From Chloroflexota bacterium (GTDB lineage: Bacteria > Chloroflexota > Ktedonobacteria > Ktedonobacterales > JACDGC01), in contig JAJYBV010000022.1 of the NCBI GenBank assembly GCA_021778805.1, positions 1-42,379 on the forward strand: a stretch of 42,379 bases of DNA, in the 5' to 3' direction. Below are positions 8,955-17,524 of the stretch, one piece after another. The notes beneath the pieces are model-generated. The model did not search any database and was not told where the DNA came from. It saw nothing but the letters and a program-made list of their open reading frames with translations. The position numbers and the translations under genes were made by a program. The first letter of the stretch is position 1. Every line of letters starts with the position of its first letter.

Positions 8955-9995
8955 CTACATCAATTCTTCATCGCTGCGCGAAATAACAATTTCTTCTTGA
9001 TCTTCCAGCCGGCGAATAGTATTTACGATACTGCGCTGCGCTCTGCTCACCTGATCCGAACGCATCGGCCCCATGGTGTCTAATTCATCGCGCATCATTT
9101 CTGCAGCGCGCGAAGACATATTGCGGTAGATGGTTACACGCACATCTTCTTTCACACCTCGCATCGCGCGGGCAAGTTCTTTCATATCTACCTCGCGGAT
9201 AATGCGCTGAATGGCTCTGTCTTCCAGCTTGGCAATATCTTCAAACACGAACATCTTCGAGCGGATTTGTTCAGCAATTTCCGGTACGGTTGCGTCAAGG
9301 TGATCCAACAGATTTTTTTCTGTCTGCCGATCGGAGCGCATCAGCACCTGCACCAGGAAATCAACGCCGCCGGAAGCGCCGCCGCCGCGGCTGATTGCGC
9401 CGGAAAGCCGCAGTTTCATCATTTCTTCCACATCGCGCACCAGTTCCGGCGGAGCAGCTTCCATAGTGGCTATGCGATAGGCAATTTCTGCCCTCGTGGA
9501 AGACTCCATTCTTTGCAAGATATTGGCGGCTAAATCGGGTGACATTTTGGCGATAACCAATGCAATAGTTTGCGGATGTTCTTCCAGAAGAAAATCCGCC
9601 AATTGATTGCGGTCTACATCGCGCAAAAATTGAAATGGCGCGTTATATCCACCTTGTGCGCTTAATCGCTTAATAATATCGTCGGCTGCGGAAGGGCCAA
9701 TTGCTCTGGCAAGAATCTGTCTTGCAACATCAATTCCGCCAACAGAACCGAAAGTAGCAATGCCGCTGCGCTCTAATCCTTCCTCGATAACGGCTACCGT
9801 TACCATGGGATCATAGCGTTTTAACTGCATCATTTCTGCAATAACCCGTTCTACAATATTGGGCGGCAACAGTTTCAGCACATCCGCCGATACTTCCGGC
9901 CCTAAATTTGCCAACAGGATCGCCGATTTTTGTTTGCCATTCGGCAGTTTCGTTGCAACCTGTGTATTTTGCGTATTAGCTAAAGACATAGACAT
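8955..9995 (-). CDS. fliG: Flagellar motor switch protein FliG
   Basis: 346 residues, full length. FliG forms the upper C-ring and generates torque against the stator. The N-terminal domain (KSAILLANLGPEVSADVLKL) contacts FliF. The middle domain carries the EEHPQTIALVIAKM hallmark for FliM binding. The C-terminal domain contains the charged torque helix (MFVFEDIAKLEDRAIQRIIR then EVDMKELARAMRG) and the end RRLEDQEEIVI. The gene lies 15 nt after fliF. The ATG used has GAGGTAG upstream; an alternative in-frame ATG lies two codons further in. Confidence 0.97.
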   Translation of the reverse strand: MSMSLANTQNTQVATKLPNGKQKSAILLANLGPEVSADVLKLLPPNIVERVIAEMMQLKRYDPMVTVAVIEEGLERSGIATFGSVGGIDVARQILARAIGPSAADDIIKRLSAQGGYNAPFQFLRDVDRNQLADFLLEEHPQTIALVIAKMSPDLAANILQRMESSTRAEIAYRIATMEAAPPELVRDVEEMMKLRLSGAISRGGGASGGVDFLVQVLMRSDRQTEKNLLDHLDATVPEIAEQIRSKMFVFEDIAKLEDRAIQRIIREVDMKELARAMRGVKEDVRVTIYRNMSSRAAEMMRDELDTMGPMRSDQVSRAQRSIVNTIRRLEDQEEIVISRSDEELM

Positions 9996-10010
9996 AGTTT
10001 ACTACCTCGG

Positions 10011-11696
10011 TTATCCTTCTTCGTACCAGCCGACAATAACATTTGCCAGCATTTCCGGATGTTCCCGCGCCAAATCCATTAAATTTTCTTTTAATGATTG
10101 CTGGCGGGCTTGTTCCGCTTCATCAATAACCATTTCATTGTATCGATGTTCAATTTGGCCGTTTGCCCCTATGGAAACTAACGATTTATCACCGGATGGC
10201 AGCGACGCCGCGCCGTTTGCAACCAGCATTTCCGATTCCGACAGCGGTTTGCCGTCTAAACCGATTGCAATGCGTTTGTCATCAACCAATGTAACCGTTG
10301 TGGTAGCTTTCGATTTTGTTTTTCGTGTTGCCCGGAAAGCAAATATCAACAGCGCGATGGCAACTATTGCTAAAGCAATGCCTTGCAGCATGATGGAAGT
10401 CATTTGATTTTGCTGCTGTGTTTGCAGCGCGCTTTGCGCCGCCGTATTAGCTGCATTGCTGAATGGCATGGCTGTTACAGTAATTTGGTCGCCGCGAGTA
10501 GTATCTAAACCGATTGCGTTTGCAACTGCAGATTGCACCGAAGCCAGGGTTGCCGGCGAATAGGTTCCATTTAATACAACGGCAACAGTCAGCCGCTGAA
10601 CAGACCCCGGAGCCTTAATTAAATGCTGCACCGTTTGTGTTACATCATAGGTTGTTTGACTTTGGTTCTGCACATATTGCGAGCCAGAAGCAGTCGTTCC
10701 GGCCGCAGCTGTTGGTGTTGGAACTAAGTTGCTGGCCGTGCCCGGAACACCTGAAGGGGTTACCGTGCCTTGCCCGTTGGAAGTAATGTTATTAATACTT
10801 TGCGAAGCAATTGCGCTTGGCGTTGGACTGTAGGTAGTGGTATCCTGCTGCAATTGATCCCAATTTAAGGATGCGTTTACCCGAACTACCGACTTGCCCG
10901 GACCCAAAATAGAATTTAACATGCTTTGCGCTTCAAGGCTTAATGTTTGTTCATATTGCTGCTGCACTTGCATAGATGTGCCATAGGTTGTGGCGCTTAC
11001 ACCGTTAGCAAGCGAAGAATCTAACACAATTTGCGACAAATTATTTCCATTAGAGTCCACCACGGTTACATTTTGCGGGGTTAACCCTTGCACCGAACTG
11101 GCCACTAAGTGCATAATTGCGCTTACTTGGGATGTTTGCAGTGTTGAACCCGGAGATAATTGCAGCATCACCGAGGCAGTTGCGCTATCTTGTGTAGATG
11201 TATACAGCGAGCTTTGCGGAAGCACAATACTTACACTGGCTTGCTGCACACCATTAATATTTTCGATCGTTCGCGTTAACTGGCCTTCCAGTGCGCGCTG
11301 ATAATCTACTTGCTGCAGAAAATCAGTCAGGCCAAGCGGGTTAGTTTTATCAAAGATTTCAAAACCAACCACGCCCTGACTGGGAAGTCCTTGGCCTGCA
11401 AGCATAAGGCGGGTAGAATCAACGACATTGGAAGGGACCATAATAACCGTGCCATTGCCGCTGATTTCATAAGGGATTTTCTGCCCTTTCAGCACATTAA
11501 CGATATTTGAAGCGTCTGTTGGCTGCAAATTACTAAATAACACATCATATTGTGTTTGCTGAGACCAAACCACAACACCAATAACCAACGCTATGGTAAT
11601 AACTGACCCTGCAATAAGCGCTATTTTTTGCGGATTGGTAATATGCTTCCACCATTCCCGCAGTTTATTCAACCAAAATGAAGGACCCTGCTGCAC
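10011..11696 (-). CDS. fliF: Flagellar MS-ring protein FliF
   Basis: 561 residues. FliF builds the membrane-embedded MS ring. It has a transmembrane helix at about 24-44 (IALIAGSVITIALVIGVVVW) and a ring-building/YscJ domain from about 48 to 240 (YDVLFSNLQPTDASNIVNVL, then RALEGQLTRTI and ARVSIVLPQ-like ASVSIVLPQSSLY). A flexible Ser/Thr/Gly region precedes a second transmembrane helix at about 434-454. The cytoplasmic tail ends in AREHPEMLANVIVGWY, the FliG-binding segment. A GTG start is used, supported by AAAGGGGG upstream. The gene lies between fliE and fliG. Confidence 0.97.
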   Translation of the reverse strand: MQQGPSFWLNKLREWWKHITNPQKIALIAGSVITIALVIGVVVWSQQTQYDVLFSNLQPTDASNIVNVLKGQKIPYEISGNGTVIMVPSNVVDSTRLMLAGQGLPSQGVVGFEIFDKTNPLGLTDFLQQVDYQRALEGQLTRTIENINGVQQASVSIVLPQSSLYTSTQDSATASVMLQLSPGSTLQTSQVSAIMHLVASSVQGLTPQNVTVVDSNGNNLSQIVLDSSLANGVSATTYGTSMQVQQQYEQTLSLEAQSMLNSILGPGKSVVRVNASLNWDQLQQDTTTYSPTPSAIASQSINNITSNGQGTVTPSGVPGTASNLVPTPTAAAGTTASGSQYVQNQSQTTYDVTQTVQHLIKAPGSVQRLTVAVVLNGTYSPATLASVQSAVANAIGLDTTRGDQITVTAMPFSNAANTAAQSALQTQQQNQMTSIMLQGIALAIVAIALLIFAFRATRKTKSKATTTVTLVDDKRIAIGLDGKPLSESEMLVANGAASLPSGDKSLVSIGANGQIEHRYNEMVIDEAEQARQQSLKENLMDLAREHPEMLANVIVGWYEEG

Positions 11697-11723
11697 CGTT
11701 GTTTCCCCCTTTCACACTATTTT

Positions 11724-12056
11724 TCAGACCTGTAATTGCATCATTTGATTATATGCGTCGAGCACCTTATTGCGAACCTGCGTTGCAAGATCTAACGTAA
11801 CCGACGCTTGCGCCATAGCGATCATCACGCTATGAATATCGGTAGACTGCCCCGAAGCAAACTGCGACGCCAAGGTATTTGCCTGTTGATCGGTTGTATT
11901 TACCGCATTGAGCATCTGCCCGACCAAATTTGTAAAATCTTGAGCTGCGCTTGCCACATTGGAACCGGAGGAAGATCCGGCACCGGAACTGATAGACGGA
12001 ATTTGAATTGCCGTAATCGGGCTTAACCCAACTCCGCTGACTGCTGGTATATTCAC
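11724..12056 (-). CDS. fliE: Hook-basal body complex protein FliE
   Basis: 110 residues, the usual FliE size; it is the adaptor between the MS ring and the rod. The conserved part is FTNLVGQMLNAVNTTDQQAN, then FASGQSTDIHSVMIAMAQAS and VTLDLATQVRNKVLDAYNQM at about 41-104. The Gly/Ser-rich N-terminus is typically variable. The GTG start has AAGGGA upstream. It is placed between flgC and fliF, as is standard. Confidence 0.95.
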   Translation of the reverse strand: MNIPAVSGVGLSPITAIQIPSISSGAGSSSGSNVASAAQDFTNLVGQMLNAVNTTDQQANTLASQFASGQSTDIHSVMIAMAQASVTLDLATQVRNKVLDAYNQMMQLQV

Positions 12057-12153
12057 GTATTCCCTTACTTTCTATCGGCAAATAACACAAGAACATAAAT
12101 ATATCAATCAAATGGGGGATATATGTATGCCGCATTCGCCGATGTGTCATCCA

Positions 12154-12609
12154 TTACTTAATGGTAAGCGCTTGGTTTGCTGTTGTTTTTAATGAATTTA
12201 TAGCGGTTACATTAGCTGAATATGCGCGCGTAGCGCTCATCATATCCGACATTTCCGTTACCAAGTCTACATTGGGGTATCGCACATAACCGCTGGTGTT
12301 GGCTAACGGATTACGCGGATCATAGACAAGCCTTCCGGGTGTTGGGTCTTTATAGATAGAAATGACTTCAACACCGTTGGAAAGCGGCTGCTGCACACCA
12401 CCGGGATATGGAGTTGGCGGCGTCGGCGGCGAAAACGGAAACTGGGTATTTTCAATTGATTGAAACACAGCTTCAGCGCGCTGGTAAGGTCCGCCTTGTG
12501 GTGTTTGCGTAGTATTGATGTTTGCGATATTATCTGAAATGGTATTCATGCGAGTTTGTTCGGCAACCAAACCAGACGAAAGCATAGACATAGCATCAAA
12601 AAAACTCAC
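12154..12609 (-). CDS. flgC: Flagellar basal-body rod protein FlgC
   Basis: 151 residues from the chosen GTG start at 12609. This start has CAGGAGA seven bases upstream and gives MSFFDAMSMLSSGLVAEQTR, aligning with the typical FlgC N-terminus; a TTG six codons upstream would place the Shine-Dalgarno sequence inside the gene. The proximal-rod signature DNIANINTTQTPQGGPYQR and the C-terminal YPNVDLVTEMSDMMSATRAY, then NSLKTTANQAL, are clear. It is the first gene of the flagellar operon, 104 nt downstream of recO and in the same direction. Confidence 0.93.
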   Translation of the reverse strand: MSFFDAMSMLSSGLVAEQTRMNTISDNIANINTTQTPQGGPYQRAEAVFQSIENTQFPFSPPTPPTPYPGGVQQPLSNGVEVISIYKDPTPGRLVYDPRNPLANTSGYVRYPNVDLVTEMSDMMSATRAYSANVTAINSLKTTANQALTIK

Positions 12610-12731
12610 TGGTATATCTCCTGCCAATCAGACAAATCTTCCGTAACGTCTCATATGGCGTTTTTATGATAACAGAGAATATGCGAGATCCTTTAGGGGC
12701 AAATGTCCATAATTCCGTGTGCTAAATGCCA

Positions 12732-13544
12732 TTAAGCGCGGCGGCATTCATCCAATAATTGCCAAGACCTCAGGGAATGTTCAAAATGCGCGGTAAACAG
12801 CGCCCGCAAAATATGTTCCACATCACTGCGCACAGCGGGATCTATTCGCATAACCGGCAAGGAATTCCAATCGGTTCGTTGAATAAATCGAAGAATTTTT
12901 AGCACAATAAGCGGCAGAATGCGGGAAGAAAAGCGTAAGCATTGCGGGCAGAGCGCGCCGCCAAGCGCTGCATTAAAACCGTTATTTTCTGTTGGAAATA
13001 ATTCAGCGCCACAGTTGACACACGTGGTAAATTCGGGCCGATATCCAAACAAATCCATCAGCCGCAATTCAAAATAACGCAGGGCTGCCCAGCCTGTGCC
13101 ATTGGGTCCGCTTTCGGCGCGCTGTTCATGGCTTGGGGTCAGCCAAATTTCGGCGTCGCTATTCAGCCGGCGCAGTGTATCCAGCGTCAGCGCATAAATA
13201 GCGCGAAACTGATAGCCATCTTCCAGCGAGCGATCTATACATTCCACAACAGTCAGCCCAGCGGCGCCATGCCAAGGAGAATCACGCAGGAATTCAAATC
13301 GCTCTTTTACAACTGCTTGTGTCATAATATCCAGTTCGCGGCCGCGCGCAAACGCAAAATCCGAGCGCACCAAAACATCCGCCGAGCCGGCCAATGCGCT
13401 GGTTACTTTGCGAGACCCTTTCGCGGCCGCGCGAATTTTTCCGTATACCGGCGAAAAAATACTGACAATTCTATCTGCTTCGCCAACAGGCATATGGCGA
13501 AGGATAATACCTTCACTAGAGTAAGAACGCGGCTGGGATGGCAT
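12732..13544 (-). CDS. recO: DNA repair protein RecO
   Basis: 270 residues. RecO loads RecA onto SSB-coated single-stranded DNA together with RecR in the RecFOR pathway. The N-terminal OB fold begins with YSSEGIILRHMPVGEADRIV and continues through FSPVYGKIRAAAKGSRK (about 8-46). A helical domain follows, with a zinc-binding cluster of four cysteines at 175, 178, 199 and 202 (CVNC and CPQC), as in many RecO proteins. It lies upstream of the flagellar operon in the same direction and may be co-transcribed with it; no terminator is evident in the 104-nt gap. Confidence 0.95.
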   Translation of the reverse strand: MPSQPRSYSSEGIILRHMPVGEADRIVSIFSPVYGKIRAAAKGSRKVTSALAGSADVLVRSDFAFARGRELDIMTQAVVKERFEFLRDSPWHGAAGLTVVECIDRSLEDGYQFRAIYALTLDTLRRLNSDAEIWLTPSHEQRAESGPNGTGWAALRYFELRLMDLFGYRPEFTTCVNCGAELFPTENNGFNAALGGALCPQCLRFSSRILPLIVLKILRFIQRTDWNSLPVMRIDPAVRSDVEHILRALFTAHFEHSLRSWQLLDECRRA

Positions 13545-13751
13545 AAATATGGGTAATGTACAAGCGCGGCCTGTGCATGCTTCCTTTTTTATTTATAGTT
13601 ATGCGCATGGAATATCCCGGAACTGCTTTCCGCAACGATACCTATGCGCCACATTAATATAATTATAAAGCAAATCCGCTGCGTTACGCCGCAATTTCAA
13701 AGAGCACGATTGTGTTCCGGCGCGTTAATGTATACCCTATAGCCGGCGCGC

Positions 13752-13780
13752 TTGACATCTTCCCTGTTTTGGGATATGAT
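13752..13780 (+). promoter_or_regulatory. Sigma-70-type promoter for the tRNA genes
   Basis: TTGACA at 13752-13757, a 17-nt spacer, and TATGAT at 13775-13780. It lies about 13 bases before the tRNA-Leu gene, so transcription should begin just ahead of the mature 5' end. This is a near-perfect consensus. Confidence 0.88.
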
Positions 13781-13792
13781 GTTCATTGATAT

Positions 13793-13874
13793 GCCCACGT
13801 GGCGGAATGGTATACGCGGCAGTTTGAGGGGCTGTGCCTTAATCGGCGTGGAGGTTCGAGTCCTCTCGTGGGCA
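13793..13874 (+). tRNA. tRNA-Leu (GAG)
   Basis: The acceptor stem GCCCACG pairs with CGTGGGC (13867-13873) and the discriminator base is A. The anticodon loop TTGAGGG gives anticodon GAG, reading CUU/CUC leucine codons. There is a long variable arm, as expected for a class II tRNA, and the T loop is GTTCGAGTCC. The genome encodes only ACC followed by GG, so CCA is not fully encoded. Confidence 0.96.
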
Positions 13875-13878
13875 CCGG

Positions 13879-13910
13879 CATCCTGCAGTACATTGCAGGA
13901 TGTTTATTTT
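13879..13910 (+). terminator. Terminator-like hairpin between the two tRNA genes
   Basis: CATCCTGCA (13879-13887) pairs with TGCAGGATG (13894-13902), followed by TTTATTTT. Only 16 bases remain before tRNA-Val, too few for a separate promoter. The stem therefore either acts as a partial terminator or is an RNA-processing signal. Confidence 0.7.
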
Positions 13911-13926
13911 CTTAGCGCAAATTTGG

Positions 13927-13998
13927 GGGCGATTAGCTCAGTGGCAGAGCGGCGTCTTTACACGGCGAAGGTCACAGGTTCAAATCCTGTATCGCCCA
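13927..13998 (+). tRNA. tRNA-Val (TAC)
   Basis: The acceptor stem GGGCGAT pairs with ATCGCCC (13991-13997) and the discriminator base is A. The anticodon loop TTTACAC contains anticodon TAC (valine). The D arm is TTAGCTCAGTGGCAGAGC and the T arm contains GGTTCAAATCC. The anticodon stem has four good pairs, with a mismatch at the outermost position. ACC is encoded at the 3' end without the final A. Confidence 0.95.
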
Positions 13999-14030
13999 CC
14001 TTTTTCTTTCCCCAAAGTTTACCAGTGTAT

Positions 14031-14060
14031 TTGACAAAACACAAAAGATGCAGTTATACT
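14031..14060 (+). promoter_or_regulatory. Sigma-70-type promoter for secDF
   Basis: TTGACA at 14031-14036, an 18-nt spacer, and TATACT at 14055-14060. The expected start near 14067 gives a leader of about 115 nt before secD, which contains a small stem (CAGAC/GTCTG) near 14118-14142. Confidence 0.82.
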
Positions 14061-14180
14061 GCTCATAAGGGTTATAAGTCAATTTCCTGTTTTCCCCCCA
14101 ATATACAAGTAAATACAGAGCCAGACTTGTTGGTCTGACCTCACGTAGAGATTTTGTACGCCTCAGAGGAGTTTTGCTTT

Positions 14181-15617
14181 ATGCGCCGCGTTTTGGTGGT
14201 TCTGATGCTCGTGCTGTTAGCAGGTTTGGCAGTATATGTTGACACAGGGCATGCGATTAACATCGGATTTTTGGGATACAACAACAGTGATCAGCTCAAA
14301 GAAGGGCTAGATTTAAAAGGTGGTATCCAGTTTTTATTTCAGGCGGAATGCCCTGCCAACAATTCCAACTGCGACATTGCTTCCAGCATTGGCCCTACAA
14401 TTCAAAATATTCTAACCAGAATTAACGGCAGTTTAGGTGTCAGCGAAGCTATTGTAAACAGCCAATCGAATGGCTCAACCCAATATATATCTGTACAATT
14501 GCCTGGGGTAACAAACGACTCCCAAGCGCTTTCCCTCATCGGCACAACCGGCCAATTAAATTTTATTGATACCAGCGGGCAGCAGCTTCAGGTTGGTTCA
14601 ACGGTCACCAACGGGCAGTATCCCATTCGGTTTACCGGCCAGCAGCTGGACCCAACATCAATCAGTGTCAGCATTGGCACAACAAATCAATATCAAGTAA
14701 ATTTTGAATTTAATGCCGCTACACGCAACAGTTTTGCCACATATACCGGTAATAATATTGGAAAATACCTAACTATTACGCTGGATAACACAGTTATCGA
14801 ATCAGCTGTTATTCAAAGCCAGATAACCGGTTCAGGGGAAATTTCCGGCAGTTTCACACAAGCTTCTGCCAGTCAGCTCGCCTCATTTCTAAAATATGGC
14901 GCCTTACCTTTACAATTAACCAAAATTAGCGAACGGCAAATCGACGCTTCACTGGGATCTCAATCCATTTTCTATAGTGAACGCGCCGCGCTCATCGGCA
15001 TCGGGTTAGTTATATTCTTCATGCTGTTGTATTACCGCCTTCCGGGCTTCGTTGCCACAATTGCGCTGCTGTTATACGCGGCGCTGGTACTTATGGTCAT
15101 TCGAGTGCTGGGAGTTGTTTTAACGCTGGCAGGTATTGCCGGTGTCATCCTATCTATAGGAATGGCGGTGGACGCAAACATACTTATCTTTGAGCGTATA
15201 AAAGAGGAGCTGCGCGCCGGCAGAACCATGATGTCTGCCATTGAATTCGGCTGGAGCCGCGCATGGCCCTCTATCAGGGACTCAAACGCATCTACCATCA
15301 TCACGTGTTTAATTTTGTCAATATTTGGAAACAATTTCGGCGCCACTATTATTGTCGGTTTCGCAACCAACCTATTGATTGGTGTGCTTGTATCACTATT
15401 TACCGCAGTGGTTGTAACCCGAACATTGCTGAATGTGGTCATCCAATTTCCCGGTGTGTTATCGCACCCGGCTTTGTTTGGTGTGCCAGCGGGTGTAATT
15501 AGGCCGACAGGGTCTGCATTAAAGCGCAAAATCAGGCAAAATCAGCCTGCTCTTGCCGGCGCGGCTAACAACTTACTTCCTGCGTCTTCCGATGATGAAA
15601 CCGAGGGAGAAGAATAA
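14181..15617 (+). CDS. secD: Protein translocase subunit SecD
   Basis: 478 residues from the ATG at 14181, which has AGAGGAG just upstream. A TTG further upstream (14154) gives a hydrophilic extension before the first membrane helix and is less likely. SecD is an RND-family membrane protein that, with SecF, uses the proton-motive force to help complete protein export through SecYEG. Visible are an N-terminal membrane helix, the periplasmic KEGLDLKGGIQF motif, a periplasmic domain, and a C-terminal block of membrane helices with the conserved GMAVDANILIFERIKEELRA segment. SecF follows after 3 nt. Confidence 0.97.
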   Translation: MRRVLVVLMLVLLAGLAVYVDTGHAINIGFLGYNNSDQLKEGLDLKGGIQFLFQAECPANNSNCDIASSIGPTIQNILTRINGSLGVSEAIVNSQSNGSTQYISVQLPGVTNDSQALSLIGTTGQLNFIDTSGQQLQVGSTVTNGQYPIRFTGQQLDPTSISVSIGTTNQYQVNFEFNAATRNSFATYTGNNIGKYLTITLDNTVIESAVIQSQITGSGEISGSFTQASASQLASFLKYGALPLQLTKISERQIDASLGSQSIFYSERAALIGIGLVIFFMLLYYRLPGFVATIALLLYAALVLMVIRVLGVVLTLAGIAGVILSIGMAVDANILIFERIKEELRAGRTMMSAIEFGWSRAWPSIRDSNASTIITCLILSIFGNNFGATIIVGFATNLLIGVLVSLFTAVVVTRTLLNVVIQFPGVLSHPALFGVPAGVIRPTGSALKRKIRQNQPALAGAANNLLPASSDDETEGEE

Positions 15618-15620
15618 AAC

Positions 15621-17069
15621 ATGTTTAACTTAACCGCTAAAAAATATCTTTTCTTTCTCATTTCCGGCATAATTATTGTGCCCGGGCTGATATCTTTGCT
15701 GTTTGTTGGCCATCTTAACTTGGGAATTGATTTTACCGGCGGATCTACGGTTGATCTGCGCTTTCAAAATACAATTTCCCGCGCACAAGCAGACCAAATT
15801 ACGGCGTACTTTACTTCGCAGGCGCATTCACGCGATACCAATGTATATTTATCTCAGCAAACCAACACAACCGGTGTGCAAGTTTTCTGGCTGGAATTCG
15901 ATCAGCCGGTTGATTCTGCTTTTCAGAAAACTATTTTAAACCGCTTAAACGGCCAGCCGTCCCTTGCAGTAGCCACCGCAATGAATCCATTGATAGGCGT
16001 ACAATATCAAGGAAAAACTGTTTCGTTTCTGCCGTTTTCTATCGCGCCAACCCAAAGCACCAGTGGCGGGCCGGCAATACAATTTACCGCCGCAGATATT
16101 CAAAAAGAAATAACTGCTTCTGCCCTTCCCACTACCGGACCGGTTCAACAAACAGGCGCAGCTGCCTCAACGACTCCAACCGCGACGGCAACAGCATCTA
16201 AAACAGCAACGGCTACCGCTACCGCGACAAAAACACCAACGGCTACCGCTACCGCGACGGCTTCAACAACAACTTCGGGCAGCAGCACAAAAGTACAGCT
16301 GCTAAATGTATTTAAGGGATCTACAAACCAAATTGTTACAGTGCAAACTCAAACATTTTTAAGCACTGCGCAGCTTACCAGCCTTGAAACACATTTACTG
16401 AACACCTATGGCCCGGTATTTCAGTCGCAAGTCAGCACTGTTGGACCTTCAATTGCTAACCAAACCACTTTTTACGCCATTTTGGCGGTTATAGCCGCTT
16501 CTGTTGCAATTATGGTGTATATTGGAATTGCTTTCAGCAACGTTGGCAGTTTAAATATGTCATTTAAATATGGCGCTTGCGCTATCATCGCCTTGCTGCA
16601 CGACGTGCTTGTTGTGCTGGGTATATGGTCTATTTTGGGATTCTTATTCCCGCAAGATTTTGTGGTAGATACATTGTTTGTTACCGCGGTCTTGACGGTG
16701 ATCGGTTTCTCGGTGCATGATACAATTGTTGTATTTGACAGAATCCGTGAAAATTCCCGCAAAAGCCGTTCGGAATCTTTCGAGCAGATTGTGAACGCCA
16801 GTTTGCTGCAAACCATGGCGCGTTCGCTGAACACATCATTTACTGTTGTAGTTACGCTTTCCGCGTTAGTGCTGTTTGCCGGAGGCTCTATCCGATCATT
16901 TACCTTAGCGCTGTTAATTGGCATTGTTTCAGGAACATACAGCTCCATTTTCAACGCCAGCATGTTTTTGGTAATGTGGGAAAATCGCGAATGGCGCAAC
17001 TGGGGCAAAGCTAAATCACAGGCGCTTACCCAAACTTCGCGAGGCGTTCGTGTTGCCGGCAACAAATAA
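15621..17069 (+). CDS. secF: Protein translocase subunit SecF with low-complexity periplasmic insert
   Basis: 482 residues, much longer than the roughly 300 usual for SecF. It is the partner of SecD in the translocase. The N-terminal membrane helix is followed by LGIDFTGGSTVDLRF. The C-terminal five-helix block contains GFSVHDTIVVFDRIRENSRK and ARSLNTSFTVVVTLSALVLF. The extra length is in the periplasmic domain: about residues 170-235 are a Thr/Ala/Pro/Lys repeat (TATATASKTATATATATKTP type). At the DNA level a 22-bp unit at 16207-16228 is repeated at 16237-16258. It is translationally close to secD. Confidence 0.96.
   Translation: MFNLTAKKYLFFLISGIIIVPGLISLLFVGHLNLGIDFTGGSTVDLRFQNTISRAQADQITAYFTSQAHSRDTNVYLSQQTNTTGVQVFWLEFDQPVDSAFQKTILNRLNGQPSLAVATAMNPLIGVQYQGKTVSFLPFSIAPTQSTSGGPAIQFTAADIQKEITASALPTTGPVQQTGAAASTTPTATATASKTATATATATKTPTATATATASTTTSGSSTKVQLLNVFKGSTNQIVTVQTQTFLSTAQLTSLETHLLNTYGPVFQSQVSTVGPSIANQTTFYAILAVIAASVAIMVYIGIAFSNVGSLNMSFKYGACAIIALLHDVLVVLGIWSILGFLFPQDFVVDTLFVTAVLTVIGFSVHDTIVVFDRIRENSRKSRSESFEQIVNASLLQTMARSLNTSFTVVVTLSALVLFAGGSIRSFTLALLIGIVSGTYSSIFNASMFLVMWENREWRNWGKAKSQALTQTSRGVRVAGNK
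16207..16258 (+). repeat. Short direct repeat encoding the SecF Thr/Ala linker
   Basis: A 22-bp sequence beginning CAACGGCTACCGCTACC occurs at 16207-16228 and again at 16237-16258 (period 30 bp, in frame). It is a likely site of slippage-driven length change in the SecF linker. Confidence 0.8.
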
Positions 17070-17178
17070 GCTGATCAATACTGAACGTATGAAACTATGT
17101 TGCGCCGAACCAGCATGCATGATTCGGAAAAATCAGTAACATTTTCTTTCGGGTCGCCGGAAGAATACGATACATCAC

Positions 17179-17213
17179 GATGCGGCGCTGCAGGAAAGCG
17201 CCGCATCTTTGTT
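17179..17213 (+). terminator. Terminator-like stem between secF and gatC
   Basis: GATGCGGCGCT (17179-17189) pairs perfectly with AGCGCCGCATC (17197-17207), with a 7-nt loop and then TTTGTT. It ends about 24 bases before the gatC ATG. It may terminate secDF transcripts or act as an attenuator or leader structure for gatCA. Confidence 0.7.
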
Positions 17214-17236
17214 ATAAAAGGACGGAAATTTTGTGT

Positions 17237-17524
17237 ATGGAACTTACCCGCGATGAAGTAATGCGAATCGCGCAGTTAGCGCGTATAAAACTGACAGAGG
17301 AAGAAGTGACATCGCTGGCTTCTCAGCTTTCCAACATTCTTGGCCACATTGCCGCTATGCAGGAAGTAGACACCAGCGGCGTTCCCATCAGCGCCAGTAT
17401 TTTGCCTGTTACCAATGTTATGCGGGAAGACGCCGCCGAACCATCGCTGCCTATCGATGAAGCGCTGGCTAATACACCGGAACGGGAAGATAATTTTGCT
17501 CGTGTAAAGGCGGTGCTGGAATAA
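17237..17524 (+). CDS. gatC: Asp-tRNA(Asn)/Glu-tRNA(Gln) amidotransferase subunit C
   Basis: 95 residues from the ATG at 17237, with AAAGGAC upstream. An upstream in-frame start would run through the terminator stem. GatC stabilises the GatA-GatB interaction in the tRNA-dependent amidotransferase. Visible motifs are [36 protein letters not shown], and the tail [16 protein letters not shown]. The stop codon overlaps the gatA start by one base (TAATG), which indicates translational coupling. Confidence 0.95.
   Translation: MELTRDEVMRIAQLARIKLTEEEVTSLASQLSNILGHIAAMQEVDTSGVPISASILPVTNVMREDAAEPSLPIDEALANTPEREDNFARVKAVLE

Noticed and set aside
2514-12609. Virulence-type (injectisome) type III secretion cluster
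   Set aside because: Rod, hook, hook-length and FliG genes identify it as a flagellar operon.
12628-12731. Sigma-28 flagellar promoter upstream of flgC
   Set aside because: TAAAGG and AT-rich stretches occur, but no TAAA-N15-GCCGATAA-like pair with proper spacing was found.
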